Origin: Zoogloeaceae bacterium
Lineage (GTDB): Bacteria; Pseudomonadota; Gammaproteobacteria; Burkholderiales; Rhodocyclaceae
NCBI GenBank assembly: GCA_024235675.1
Contig: JACKLZ010000004.1
Span: forward strand, 362,345-426,344
DNA: 64,000 nucleotides
Direction: 5' to 3'
The notes beneath the pieces are model-generated. The model saw only the letters and a program-made list of their open reading frames with translations, made no database searches and was not told where the DNA came from. Below, one piece after another: positions 16,261-24,824 of the stretch; position 1 is the stretch's first letter, and every line of letters begins with the position of its first letter. A program made the position numbers and the translations under genes.

Positions 16261-17548
16261 TATTCGCACGCTTGCCGCCACTGGCACCTTGTTCATAGAT
16301 TTCAGGTTCGAAGGAAAGCGGTGTCGTGAGTACACCCGCCTTGAAGATACTCCTGCGAATAGGAAGAAGCTCACCCGCGTTGTCGAGCGTCTTGAGGAGG
16401 AGTTGGCGGCGGGGACCTTCAGCTACGCGAACTTCTTTCCCGGAAGCAAGAAGAAGCAGCTTGCCGCTGTCGGGTCGAGCACGCCTCAGCGACCCTTGGG
16501 TGACGGGTCTGGATCTAAGGAAGTGCCTCCATATAGAGGAACGTCGTTCCCCGGTGTGGTCGCATCTGTTCGTGAAACCCCTCTCTTTGAAGACTTTGCA
16601 GAGACCTGGGTTCAGGAGAACGAGGTCAGCTGGCGTCGCTCCTACCGTCGAACCGTGGAGGACATCATCAACAAGCACCTCGTCCCGCGCTTCAAGGGGC
16701 GGGGTGTCGGAAGCCTCACGCGGGAAGAACTCTTGAAGCTCCGGTCCGAACTCGCCAAAGTCCCCGGCCGGAAAAAAGAAACACTGTCGCCACGCAGGAT
16801 CAACGCCATCATGAATGTGATGAGCCTGATCCTCAAGGAAGCATCCGACAGATACCAGTTTACTTGCCCTTACTACAACATCAAACCGCTCAAGATACCC
16901 AAGAGCGATGTGCAGCCCTTCACCCTCGCCGAGGTGATGACCATCCTGGCCACGGTTCGCGAGGACTATCGCGACTACTTCACTGTGCGCTTCTTCACCG
17001 GCATGCGCACAGGCGAGGTCGATGGGCTCAAGTGGGAATACGTCGACTTCGAGCGAAGGCTCATCCTCATTCGAGAAACGATCGTTGCCGGCCAGATTGA
17101 GGACGAGGCAAAAACCCAGGAGTCGATCCGCGATATCCAGATGAGCCAAATCGTCTTCGATGCGCTCAAGCGGCAGTTTGTCAGCACCGGGAGGCGAGGG
17201 CGGTTCGTATTCTGCTCGCGGGATGGCAGCCCGTGCGACCACAACAATGTGACCAAGCGTGTGTGGTACCCGCTGTTGCGCCACCTCGGGCTCAAGCTCA
17301 GGCGGCCATACCAGACCCGCCATACGGCGGCGACCTTGTGGCTTGCTGCCGGAGAGAATCCCGAGTGGATCGCTCGCCAGATGGGCCATACCAGCACCGA
17401 GATGCTCTTCAAGGTGTACTCCCGGTATGTGCCCAATCTGACGCGGCAGGATGGCTCTGCCTTCGAACGCCTGATCACAAACGCCATCTCAGACTCACCC
17501 CTGGATATGACTGCGGCGGACGCCGCCAAGGAGACCAGCCATGAATGA
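16253..17548 (+). CDS. tyrosine recombinase / island integrase
   Basis: A 431-residue phage-type integrase. The N-terminus (MASIRTLAATGTLFIDFRFE) matches the arm-DNA-binding DUF3596 domain. A core-binding domain follows and then the catalytic domain: arginine in FFTGMRTGEVDGL, box II RPYQTRHTAATLWLA with Arg-His, GHTSTEM, and the tyrosine in KVYSRYVPN. I chose the ATG at 16253 because it overlaps the upstream stop and precedes the recognised domain. It lies next to initiator tRNA-Met and probably integrated the island there. The next gene overlaps it by 8 bp. Confidence 0.88.
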   Translation: MASIRTLAATGTLFIDFRFEGKRCREYTRLEDTPANRKKLTRVVERLEEELAAGTFSYANFFPGSKKKQLAAVGSSTPQRPLGDGSGSKEVPPYRGTSFPGVVASVRETPLFEDFAETWVQENEVSWRRSYRRTVEDIINKHLVPRFKGRGVGSLTREELLKLRSELAKVPGRKKETLSPRRINAIMNVMSLILKEASDRYQFTCPYYNIKPLKIPKSDVQPFTLAEVMTILATVREDYRDYFTVRFFTGMRTGEVDGLKWEYVDFERRLILIRETIVAGQIEDEAKTQESIRDIQMSQIVFDALKRQFVSTGRRGRFVFCSRDGSPCDHNNVTKRVWYPLLRHLGLKLRRPYQTRHTAATLWLAAGENPEWIARQMGHTSTEMLFKVYSRYVPNLTRQDGSAFERLITNAISDSPLDMTAADAAKETSHE

Positions 17549-18503
17549 ACAGCACGTTCCTGTTCCAGGCGCCGGAGCGGACATTGTCGTGGAGAAGCTC
17601 CCTCGGGTGTTCCGCATCCAGGCGATCGAACGCTTGCCGTTTGATCAGAAGTGCATGCGATCGCGCGCGACGCTCTTCCATGAGCGCGCAACCCTCAATG
17701 TCGAGTGGCTCTCACAACATTGCGACGTACGCTTGACAGTGGGCAGCCTGGTGTCGATCCGCTGGAGCGGCCGACCCGTCAGCTGCAATGGGGCCGTTCG
17801 AATCGCTCGGCTCGTGCTGCTTGAGAAACCCGAAGCGTCGATCAACCTGTTCGACACCATACCAACTGCGTGGGTGCGTGACCGGGAGCTTGTCAAACGG
17901 GGCGGGGCCATCTGGGCAAAGCTGCCAAGAGGCTTCTGCCACATGTTCAATGCAATCTTCTGGGAGGCGGGACGATTCCATCGATTCGTTACCGGCCCGA
18001 GTTCGCTCAGGGGCCATCACCATGCGCCCGGTGGCAATCTACGCCACAGCATTGAGGTCGCCGAGCGCGCCCTTGGGCTGGCCGCGAAAGATACGGCGGC
18101 CTGCGTGCACGTGCTGCTTCTTGCTTCGCTTCTGCACGATGCCGGCAAAGCAGACGAGTATCGCCTTGTGAATCGACGCTTTGTGCTATCTGATCGTGGT
18201 CGGCTGGTTGGTCATCGCCATACCGTCATCGAATGGATTGCAGCGGCGCGTGCTCGATATCAGGTGATCGTGCCGGATGCCGACTATCTGGCCCTGATGC
18301 ATGTGCTCACATGCGCGAAAGGAGCGCCGCCATGGCTTGGCATGCGGGAACCGCAAAGCCTTGACGCCACGATCCTCCAGATGGCCGATCGGGTGTCAGC
18401 GCAAGGCGAGTTGATCGGGCGGCATGCTCCAGGCGAGACTGGATTCGGGCGGTATCACCCGCACTTGGGAATGCGGCCGTTTGTGGTGCGACCCGAAGTC
18501 TGA
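17541..18503 (+). CDS. OB-fold plus HD-domain protein (YhaM/TraI_2-like)
   Basis: A 320-residue protein. The N-terminal part (about 55-95, LTVGSLVSIRWSGRPVSCNG) resembles an OB-fold nucleic-acid-binding domain. The C-terminal part is an HD domain: HHHAPGGNLRHSIEVAERAL, SLLHDAGKADEY (HD motif), LVGHRHTVIEW and a later aspartate in LQMADRVS. This order matches YhaM-type 3'-5' exoribonucleases and the HD region of TraI_2 relaxase-like proteins. It overlaps the integrase end by 8 bp with its own AAGGAG site, so it belongs to the mobility operon. Nuclease activity is inferred; no conjugation genes are visible. Confidence 0.6.
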   Translation: MNEQHVPVPGAGADIVVEKLPRVFRIQAIERLPFDQKCMRSRATLFHERATLNVEWLSQHCDVRLTVGSLVSIRWSGRPVSCNGAVRIARLVLLEKPEASINLFDTIPTAWVRDRELVKRGGAIWAKLPRGFCHMFNAIFWEAGRFHRFVTGPSSLRGHHHAPGGNLRHSIEVAERALGLAAKDTAACVHVLLLASLLHDAGKADEYRLVNRRFVLSDRGRLVGHRHTVIEWIAAARARYQVIVPDADYLALMHVLTCAKGAPPWLGMREPQSLDATILQMADRVSAQGELIGRHAPGETGFGRYHPHLGMRPFVVRPEV

Positions 18504-18534
18504 GAACCATTCTTTCTTAGAGGGCAACGCAATC

Positions 18535-18563
18535 GCCCCGCAGAGGGAGTGTCTGCGGGGCGT
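18535..18563 (+). terminator. hairpin terminator after the HD gene
   Basis: CGCCCCGCAGA (18535-18545) pairs perfectly with TCTGCGGGGCG (18553-18563) over a 7-nt loop, about 30 bp after the stop. The following bases TGTGTTT are only weakly T-rich. Confidence 0.7.
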
Positions 18564-18682
18564 GTGTTTCGCATGCGTGGTGCCGATGGCGCTCTCGCCA
18601 CAAGTCGTTACCTCACAAGCTCTTCCAACGAATGATCAATTGTAGGGAGGCGGCTGCTCGGCCGCAGCGGTCGCTCAGCCCG

Positions 18683-18730
18683 ACGCCGCATACAGTCAGC
18701 TAGCTGCAGGTAGCTGACTGTATGCGGCGT
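18683..18730. repeat. 20-bp perfect inverted repeat upstream of qatA
   Basis: ACGCCGCATACAGTCAGCTA (18683-18702) and its exact reverse complement (18711-18730) surround the 8-bp loop GCTGCAGG. It lies in the gap between the HD gene terminator and qatA. It is too far from either gene to be a simple attenuator and lacks a T-run. The rest of the 18504-18879 gap holds the upstream terminator and a weak promoter; no gene was found there. Confidence 0.75.
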
Positions 18731-18813
18731 AAGTTCGTACCTTGGGGTGCGATCACCATTGCATAGTCTGGACTACGCATCCACAATGCGCTTGCTCAGA
18801 CCGCCTATATTCT

Positions 18814-18844
18814 TTGAGCATTGGAAGAATGCGGAATCTATACA
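18814..18844 (+). promoter_or_regulatory. possible qatA promoter
   Basis: TTGAGC (18814-18819) and TATACA (18839-18844) with 19-bp spacing, 35 bp before the TTG start of qatA. The spacing is longer than ideal, so this is tentative. Confidence 0.3.
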
Positions 18845-18879
18845 ATGGCATGCGACATTCTTGAAGGTAGGGTTGGATC

Positions 18880-20847
18880 TTGTCAGAAGCGCGGCCGTTC
18901 GTGTGTGAGAATTGCCCTATGATCGTTGCCGATAATGAAACCGCAGTTGACCTCCTATATTACGAGGCGATCGCACGTACAGTTGTCCGCCTAGTTTGTG
19001 AGAAGTCGGACGAGCCGCTTAGCGTAGGAATTCACGGCGATTGGGGAGCCGGAAAATCCAGTGTCCTGATGATGGTGGAGGAGTCATTCTCCAACGACGA
19101 CCGCGTGCTTTGCGTGCGCTTCAACGGCTGGCTGTTCCAAGGCTTTGAAGACGCGAAGGCGGTCCTGATCGAAACGATCGTCGAGGAACTGCGCCGCAAG
19201 CGCCCCGCGTCACAGAAAGTCGCTGAGCAGGTAAAGAAGGTCTTAAGACGGGTCGACTGGATGAAGCTTGCGCGCAAGGCGGGTGCGTACGGTTTGACGT
19301 TGGCCACCGGAATTCCGCACCCGGAGACGCTAAGAGATCTGGGCGCTGCCGCGCGAAGCCTCATCAGTAAAGGAGCTGAGGACGTGTCACCAGAGACAGT
19401 CGCGGCACTAGTTAAAGGTTCAGATGAGTTTCTGCGCGAAGTCGTCGAGGAAAGTGCTCCTGAACAGATGCATGCGTTCCGGAAGGAATTCGCTGAACTC
19501 TTGGCGGAGGCCGAGGTTGATCGCCTGATTGTTCTTGTCGATGACCTCGATCGATGCCTTCCGGACACCGCAATCGAAACCTTGGAGGCGATCCGGCTAT
19601 TCCTGTTTGTCCCGCGCGCGGCTTTCGTAATCGCAGCAGATGAGGGAATGATTGAGTACGCGGTGCGGCAACATTTCCCGGACTTACCCGTAGCCACTGG
19701 GCCTGCCACCTATGCCCGAAACTACCTTGAAAAACTGATTCAGGTCCCATTCCGTCTGCACTCGCTCGGATATGCCGAGACGCGCATCTACGTGGCTCTA
19801 CTGCTCGTGCAGAGCGCCTGTGGCGAGAAATCAGACGTATTCCAGAAGCTGACCAGGATGGCGCGCGAGGTTTTGCGCCGCCCTTGGAAGGGCCCCGGCC
19901 TCGACCGTAAGGCTGTCGAGGCGGCTTTAGGCAGCGTTCCAGACGAGGTCGAACGGGCGATGGAACTAGCAGGGCGAATCGCGCCGGTTTTAGCGGATGG
20001 TGCGCGTGGCAACCCAAGGCAGATCAAGCGCTTCATCAACACAATGATGCTGCGTCTGGCGATCGCCGAAGAGCGCGGCTTCCGCGATGAGCTGAACATC
20101 TCGGTGCTTGCCAAAATTATGCTTGCCGAGCGTTTTGCCCCGGAGCTCTATGACGCGATTGCGCGTGGCTCTGCGAACACTGGCGCATCGGAGGAGCTCT
20201 CAGCCCTTGAAGCCATTGTCACAGCTCCGCCCACCGACCAGGAGACGAACTTGGCGAACGGGAAAGAGAAGGCTCTATCCTCCGACGTCTCCCTTCCCGA
20301 TTGGCCGAACCTCGAATGGGCAAAGCAGTGGGCTGCCATCGATCCGCCGCTCGCAGAGAACGATCTTCGGCCATACGTTTTTGTAACCCGTGACCGGCGA
20401 AGCGTGTTCGGAGCGATCACGTCACTCGGAGAGCTGGACGAGCTCGTCGCGAAGCTTCAAGGCTCGCCCCTACAGGTGAGGCAGGCCGCGGCGGAAGTCT
20501 CCCGCCTCCAGTCGATCGACGCCGAACACGTCTTCGATGCCCTGCGCGCCAAAGTCCGTGACACGAGGGATCTAACGCAAGAGCCTGTGGGCGTGAAGGG
20601 CTTGGCGGAGATGGCGCGTCAGCACGCTTTCCTGCAGCGGTCGCTGCTCTCCTTTTTGCAGGATCTGCCGGTCTCCAAGCTCGGCCCGTGGGTAGTAACT
20701 GGCTGGGCGTCGGTTTTCAGCGAGGCCGATGTCAAGGCGGATTTTGAGGCAACGCTCCGGGGCTGGGCCGAACAGGATGACAACAACAAACTGAAGGCGG
20801 CGTCTGGGGCAGCCATCAAGCTTGTCAGAAAAAGGAAACCCCGCTAA
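18880..20847 (+). CDS. qatA: QatA: KAP-family P-loop ATPase of the Qat anti-phage system
   Basis: A 655-residue KAP NTPase. Walker A is GDWGAGKSS at about 53-61. Walker B is RLIVLVDDLDRC at about 215-226. A helical region follows that contains the KAP-typical GNPRQIKRFINTMMLRL. The frame opens with TTG at 18880; an ATG at 18919 (MIVADNETAVDLL) is an alternative start because the family's conserved N-terminus begins there. The stop overlaps the next ATG (TAATG). In the four-gene QatABCD system the ATPase acts with QatB, a QueC-like protein and a TatD-like nuclease against phage; the mechanism is only partly known. Gene order and spacing here match the complete system. Confidence 0.9.
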   Translation: MSEARPFVCENCPMIVADNETAVDLLYYEAIARTVVRLVCEKSDEPLSVGIHGDWGAGKSSVLMMVEESFSNDDRVLCVRFNGWLFQGFEDAKAVLIETIVEELRRKRPASQKVAEQVKKVLRRVDWMKLARKAGAYGLTLATGIPHPETLRDLGAAARSLISKGAEDVSPETVAALVKGSDEFLREVVEESAPEQMHAFRKEFAELLAEAEVDRLIVLVDDLDRCLPDTAIETLEAIRLFLFVPRAAFVIAADEGMIEYAVRQHFPDLPVATGPATYARNYLEKLIQVPFRLHSLGYAETRIYVALLLVQSACGEKSDVFQKLTRMAREVLRRPWKGPGLDRKAVEAALGSVPDEVERAMELAGRIAPVLADGARGNPRQIKRFINTMMLRLAIAEERGFRDELNISVLAKIMLAERFAPELYDAIARGSANTGASEELSALEAIVTAPPTDQETNLANGKEKALSSDVSLPDWPNLEWAKQWAAIDPPLAENDLRPYVFVTRDRRSVFGAITSLGELDELVAKLQGSPLQVRQAAAEVSRLQSIDAEHVFDALRAKVRDTRDLTQEPVGVKGLAEMARQHAFLQRSLLSFLQDLPVSKLGPWVVTGWASVFSEADVKADFEATLRGWAEQDDNNKLKAASGAAIKLVRKRKPR

Positions 20848-21737
20848 TGGGCACCTCAGGAACATTCGGCGGCTCAACGAATGGGCTGGTTCCGAGTTGG
20901 GTTGATGAACCAGCGTCGCCGCCCGCAGCAGCGCCCGAAAGCGCTGAGCCGGACTACGATGGCAACGACGGGACGGACGGGCTTGGTCAGAATGGGGAGC
21001 CGCCACTCGCCTCACCGAGCGCTGAACCTGCGAAAGCATACCCACCCATCCCTGAAATCCCGACGAGTTCGGGTCTTGGCGGCGCACGAGGAAACGTAAC
21101 GAGGGGTGCGCGAACGTCCGATGAGAGAGCTCTGCGGCGAGGTGCCGGCCGATATGTGCAGGCAAGCGGCGGCGGACGGGCTGCGGCGAGCCGCATGCCT
21201 AATTCCCGTGCCGTGGCTAGCGGCGTGGCTGGCCTCGCGAAGAGCTTCGCGGACCAAGGGCCGGCAGAGGCGCTGAGGAGGTTCAACCTTGATAGCATGG
21301 CGGGAGCTCCTGCCGAGGACGTATTCGTTGCGTTGACTGAAATGTTGTGTCCGGCGGGTGGAAGCATTGACGAAGCCATCGCAAGGGACGCTCTGCTCGA
21401 GACGATCGCCGACCTTGCGGCCTCAGGTGTCGGTAACTTCGATGAGCTCTCGAAGGACGATCTGCGCGAGTTTTTCATCGGAGTGGTGAGCCGGTCGATC
21501 GAAGGGAAGATCCTAAATGAGGTCGGGACCAACGCTTTCGCAGCGCCTTTGGACATCTCCGGGATCGAATACGTGCAGGCAATGCTGCATGATTTCGTCG
21601 TGGGATGTGTTCGCGACGAGTTCGACGCGCGCGGAGCTGATCTAAGTGACCTCGGTGCGGCGGCCATCGATAGCTTTGTCGCCGACCTCTACTGCGCCGC
21701 ACTCGATCTCATCGAAGCCTTGGGAGAAGACGGATGA
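20847..21737 (+). CDS. qatB: QatB: Qat system component of unknown biochemical function
   Basis: A 296-residue protein. The first 100 residues are Gly/Pro/Ser-rich and look disordered (LVPSWVDEPASPPAAAPESA). The rest is predicted helical, with RYVQASGGGRAAASRMPNSR and an acidic C-terminal half. I recognise no catalytic motif. It overlaps qatA by one base and qatC by four, so all are made together. Assignment rests on its place between the KAP ATPase and the QueC-like gene; QatB proteins have this size and start. Confidence 0.82.
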   Translation: MGTSGTFGGSTNGLVPSWVDEPASPPAAAPESAEPDYDGNDGTDGLGQNGEPPLASPSAEPAKAYPPIPEIPTSSGLGGARGNVTRGARTSDERALRRGAGRYVQASGGGRAAASRMPNSRAVASGVAGLAKSFADQGPAEALRRFNLDSMAGAPAEDVFVALTEMLCPAGGSIDEAIARDALLETIADLAASGVGNFDELSKDDLREFFIGVVSRSIEGKILNEVGTNAFAAPLDISGIEYVQAMLHDFVVGCVRDEFDARGADLSDLGAAAIDSFVADLYCAALDLIEALGEDG

Positions 21738-23104
21738 GAAGGTTCAGTCTGATCGGTCGGCTCGGACCTGATGATAAGGCTACGATCAAAACAGTCCAGA
21801 CGGACGCGGATGCATTCGAGATCGATTTCCTCAGTGGTGACCGACGCATGGGCTTTGGAATCGGTCATGCGCTGCACCAACTCGCCTCCCTCGGGCTGCA
21901 CCCTTCTGAGCGGGGCATCGATCTCGTCGTCCTTGCGGCGCTCGTCAACGCCGGCGATACGAGAGTATCCCGAAAACTGAACGCACAGGACGGTTGGACA
22001 CGCGAGATTGATCTCTACGTCCCCGTGTCCTCCCCCACCGCTTGGGCCGCGAGCACTAGGTCTATCGAGGCGATGCTGCGTTTTCTCACTGGCGATCGGT
22101 GGCGTGTCTTCTTTCGTGATCGGACGAAGAGGACTGCAACTCTCGCTGTAACTCCCGAGAGCTTGGCAATTGATGGGCTGACGAAAGTCAGCTTGCTGTC
22201 CGGTGGTTTGGACAGTCTCATCGGAGCAGTTGATCTACTGAGTGGGGATGAACAGCGCCCCTTATTCGTCAGTCACTATTGGGACAGCGAGACCGCGAAA
22301 GCCCAAGCTTACATCCTCGACCAGTTGGAAACCCGATTCGGCAAAGAATCCTTCAAAAGCCTCCGGGTGCGGCTCGGATTTGATAAAAACCATCTCCCCA
22401 CTGGCGAGACGGAGAATACGCAGCGAGGACGGTCCTTCCTCTTTTACTCGCTGGCGACGCTGGCTGCGTCGGCGATCGATGGACGGACCACCGTCGACGT
22501 ACCGGAGAACGGCCTTATCGCGCTGAACGTACCCCTCGACCCCTTGCGCTTTGGAGCGCTGAGCACGCGGACGGCACATCCGCACTTCATCGCGAGCATG
22601 CAGACGTTAATCGACGCTCTTGCACTTGATGTCGAACTGAACAACCCATACAGACACATGACAAAAGGCGAGATGGTCGCGAACTGTGCGGACAAGGCAT
22701 TCCTTGAGACGATCGTTGCGAACTCCATGTCGTGCTCGTCGCCGGCGAAGGCGCGCTACAAGAAGCTCTCCCCTCGGCACTGCGGCTACTGTGTCCCGTG
22801 CTTGATCCGTAGAGCCTCGCTTGAGTTTGGTCTCGATGGTGACGATGAGACGCTCTACACAATTGAGGACCTGAAAGAACATGTTCTCGCCTCCGACAAG
22901 CCAGAGGGGGAGCACGTCCGATCATTCCAACTGATGGCCAAGAGGATCGAAGCAAGACCTAGTCTTGCGAAAATCCTTGTACACAAGCCCGGCCCGCTTC
23001 ATGGCGAGCCGGCCGCGATATCAGGCTACGCCGATGTGTTTCGACGCGGCGTCCTTGAAGTCGCGAAGCTCGTCAAGAGTGTTCGGGCACGCCCGGGAGG
23101 GTAA
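21734..23104 (+). CDS. qatC: QatC: QueC-like PP-loop protein of the Qat system
   Basis: A 456-residue protein. The N-terminal 150 residues are system-specific. A PP-loop ATP pyrophosphatase domain follows, with the SGGLDS motif at about 156-161, and a C-terminal zinc-type cluster CGYCVPC at about 350. This is the architecture of 7-cyano-7-deazaguanine synthase QueC with an extra N-terminus. In Qat it is thought to modify a protein or nucleotide target. The role in defence is known from the family, while its exact reaction is not. ATGA overlap with qatB. Confidence 0.88.
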   Translation: MRRFSLIGRLGPDDKATIKTVQTDADAFEIDFLSGDRRMGFGIGHALHQLASLGLHPSERGIDLVVLAALVNAGDTRVSRKLNAQDGWTREIDLYVPVSSPTAWAASTRSIEAMLRFLTGDRWRVFFRDRTKRTATLAVTPESLAIDGLTKVSLLSGGLDSLIGAVDLLSGDEQRPLFVSHYWDSETAKAQAYILDQLETRFGKESFKSLRVRLGFDKNHLPTGETENTQRGRSFLFYSLATLAASAIDGRTTVDVPENGLIALNVPLDPLRFGALSTRTAHPHFIASMQTLIDALALDVELNNPYRHMTKGEMVANCADKAFLETIVANSMSCSSPAKARYKKLSPRHCGYCVPCLIRRASLEFGLDGDDETLYTIEDLKEHVLASDKPEGEHVRSFQLMAKRIEARPSLAKILVHKPGPLHGEPAAISGYADVFRRGVLEVAKLVKSVRARPGG

Positions 23105-23106
23105 CG

Positions 23107-23856
23107 ATGCGGCCCGAATACGTTGATTTCCACACGCATCTCGACCTCTACCCCGACCTCGAACAAGCGATCGCAACCTGTGATAGCTCGCGCGTGGCGA
23201 CCCTGGCGGTCACGACCACCCCGAAGGCGTTTGAGAGGAACGTCGAAATGTCCGCGGACAGCGACTTCGTAAGGGTTGGGCTCGGTCTACATCCGCAGCT
23301 CGTCGCCGAGCGACACTTGGAGATCGACCTGTTTGAGAGCCTTTTGGCGCGTACGCGTTACGTCGGGGAAATCGGGCTTGATCGCAGCCCCGCTCATTAC
23401 CGCTCCTTTGATCTGCAAAAATCCATTTTCGGCAGAATTCTTCGTGCCTGTGCGAAACAAGGTGACAAGATTTTGAGTTTGCACAGCGTAAGAGCAACCA
23501 AGCCGGTCCTGGACATGCTCGACGAGCACCTACCTCTTGATCGGGGACACGTCGTCTTGCATTGGTTCTCTGGAAGCAAGGCTGACGTACGTAGGGCTAT
23601 TGATCGTGGTTGCTACTTCTCCGTGAACGAGGGCATGCTTGCTTCCGCGACCGGAGGACGCGTAATGCGCGAAATTCCGATCGATCGGGTACTGACGGAG
23701 ACGGACGGCCCTTTCCTTGCGCGCGGAGACAATCCTATTGAACCTGGAGACGTTACCCGTGCCGTCGAAATGATTGCGTCCTCCAGGGGGGCGCGGGTCG
23801 ACGATATCCGCGCCCGAATTCTCTCGAATCTCAAGAGACTTGTGCAAGGCGATTAG
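23107..23856 (+). CDS. qatD: QatD: TatD-like metal-dependent hydrolase of the Qat system
   Basis: A 249-residue TIM-barrel hydrolase. The metal site begins with VDFHTHLDLYPD (HxH), then the glutamate in YVGEIGLDRSP, histidine in LSLHSVRATK, VVLHWFSGSK and the aspartate in VLTETDGPFLARG. These are the TatD DNase hallmarks. It starts two bases after qatC and ends the operon; a bidirectional hairpin follows. In Qat it is the probable nuclease effector. Confidence 0.9.
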   Translation: MRPEYVDFHTHLDLYPDLEQAIATCDSSRVATLAVTTTPKAFERNVEMSADSDFVRVGLGLHPQLVAERHLEIDLFESLLARTRYVGEIGLDRSPAHYRSFDLQKSIFGRILRACAKQGDKILSLHSVRATKPVLDMLDEHLPLDRGHVVLHWFSGSKADVRRAIDRGCYFSVNEGMLASATGGRVMREIPIDRVLTETDGPFLARGDNPIEPGDVTRAVEMIASSRGARVDDIRARILSNLKRLVQGD

Positions 23857-23958
23857 ACTGCGTGAATCAACGGTCGTAAATTTGCAAGAGCAAAATAGGA
23901 TCACCGGCCGGTATCCGATCCCGGTTCGGTCAATTGCGACGGTTCGTGCGAAGGGCCC

Positions 23959-23988
23959 CTTCAGCCGAGGCCCTGTCCTCGGCTGAAG
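23959..23988. terminator. bidirectional terminator between convergent defence operons
   Basis: CTTCAGCCGAGG (23959-23970) pairs perfectly with CCTCGGCTGAAG (23977-23988) over a 6-nt loop. It lies between the end of qatD (+) and the end of the AbiJ-like gene (-). No strong T-run follows on either strand. Confidence 0.75.
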
Positions 23989-24004
23989 CGGTAGCCAGAG
24001 CCTG

Positions 24005-24793
24005 CTAAATGCCACCTTTTGGGAAACGGCGGCTCAGATATCTTGCAAGCACACCACTTAGGCCGACGACGAGCTCGGCCTCATCGAATGCGGGAGGACA
24101 ACCTTCCACAAGATGCCTGCCGTAGTTGGACGTGTATCCCCAAGCCTTGGCCACGATTTGATCCACCGGTTTCGGGAACAAGTTCGGATTTTTTCGGAGC
24201 ACATCGCCTAGCGTGTCCTTGCTCTCGCAGACATCGCGAGCGACACATTCAAGCGCTGCCATGGCGTGCTGGATGGCACCACTGACTTCTGGGTTAGGCC
24301 TCCGGGATAAGTCAAGGATTGCTTCGTGCAACTCACTGCCTGCCGTGTGGTTTCCTCGTTGTAGGAGCTCCCGCTGTCCCTCCTTCACTGCGAGTTCAAA
24401 CGCCTCCGAGCCACGGACCTCCAAATGTGTGCCCACCAATTGCCAGCCCACGCCCATGATGCGAAACATGCGATTCGCTTCGCCTGCAAAATCGACGCCG
24501 CGGCGTTCGCACAATTGCGCGAGTAGCTCGATCAAGTCATAGATCTCGAACCACTCGCAGTCACAAATGAGATCCCGAACTTCACCGTCCACATTCGGGA
24601 ACTCCGACCAGTTGCTCCTATCCGGCGTCCGGTACAGCATGCTGCACAAGACACCACGAAGATCGGAGGGTTTGAGCCCGCACTGATAGGCCAGGGCGAC
24701 GACCGCGTGACGGAGGTCATCAGGCGCCTCATATCGAACCGTGATGTCGGCATCTGGCCGATTGAGACCATGCCTTCGTGAGAATGTGTCCAT
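24005..24793 (-). CDS. AbiJ-like abortive-infection protein
   Basis: A 262-residue protein. The N-terminal part starts MDTFSRRHGLNRPDADITVR, then DDLRHAVVALAYQ, and has WFEIYDLIELLAQ near residue 90. This pattern resembles AbiJ N-terminal domains found with HEPN or Abi-C C-termini. The C-terminal 130 residues (GAIQHAMAALECVARDVCES, later SNYGRHLVEGCPP) look like an abortive-infection C-terminal domain. A GTG at 24802 opens the frame, but ATG 24793 has a GAGG eight bases upstream and matches the family start. It follows gajB by 31 bp on the same strand, so it is probably co-transcribed with Gabija. Family level only; the toxic activity is not shown. Confidence 0.6.
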   Translation of the reverse strand: MDTFSRRHGLNRPDADITVRYEAPDDLRHAVVALAYQCGLKPSDLRGVLCSMLYRTPDRSNWSEFPNVDGEVRDLICDCEWFEIYDLIELLAQLCERRGVDFAGEANRMFRIMGVGWQLVGTHLEVRGSEAFELAVKEGQRELLQRGNHTAGSELHEAILDLSRRPNPEVSGAIQHAMAALECVARDVCESKDTLGDVLRKNPNLFPKPVDQIVAKAWGYTSNYGRHLVEGCPPAFDEAELVVGLSGVLARYLSRRFPKGGI

Positions 24794-24824
24794 GTCCATC
24801 ACCTCATGGCCCTGTGGCGAATCG

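Noticed and set aside
16220..17389. 389-codon frame antisense to the integrase
   Set aside because: It lies opposite a complete integrase with all catalytic residues and shows no domain of its own.
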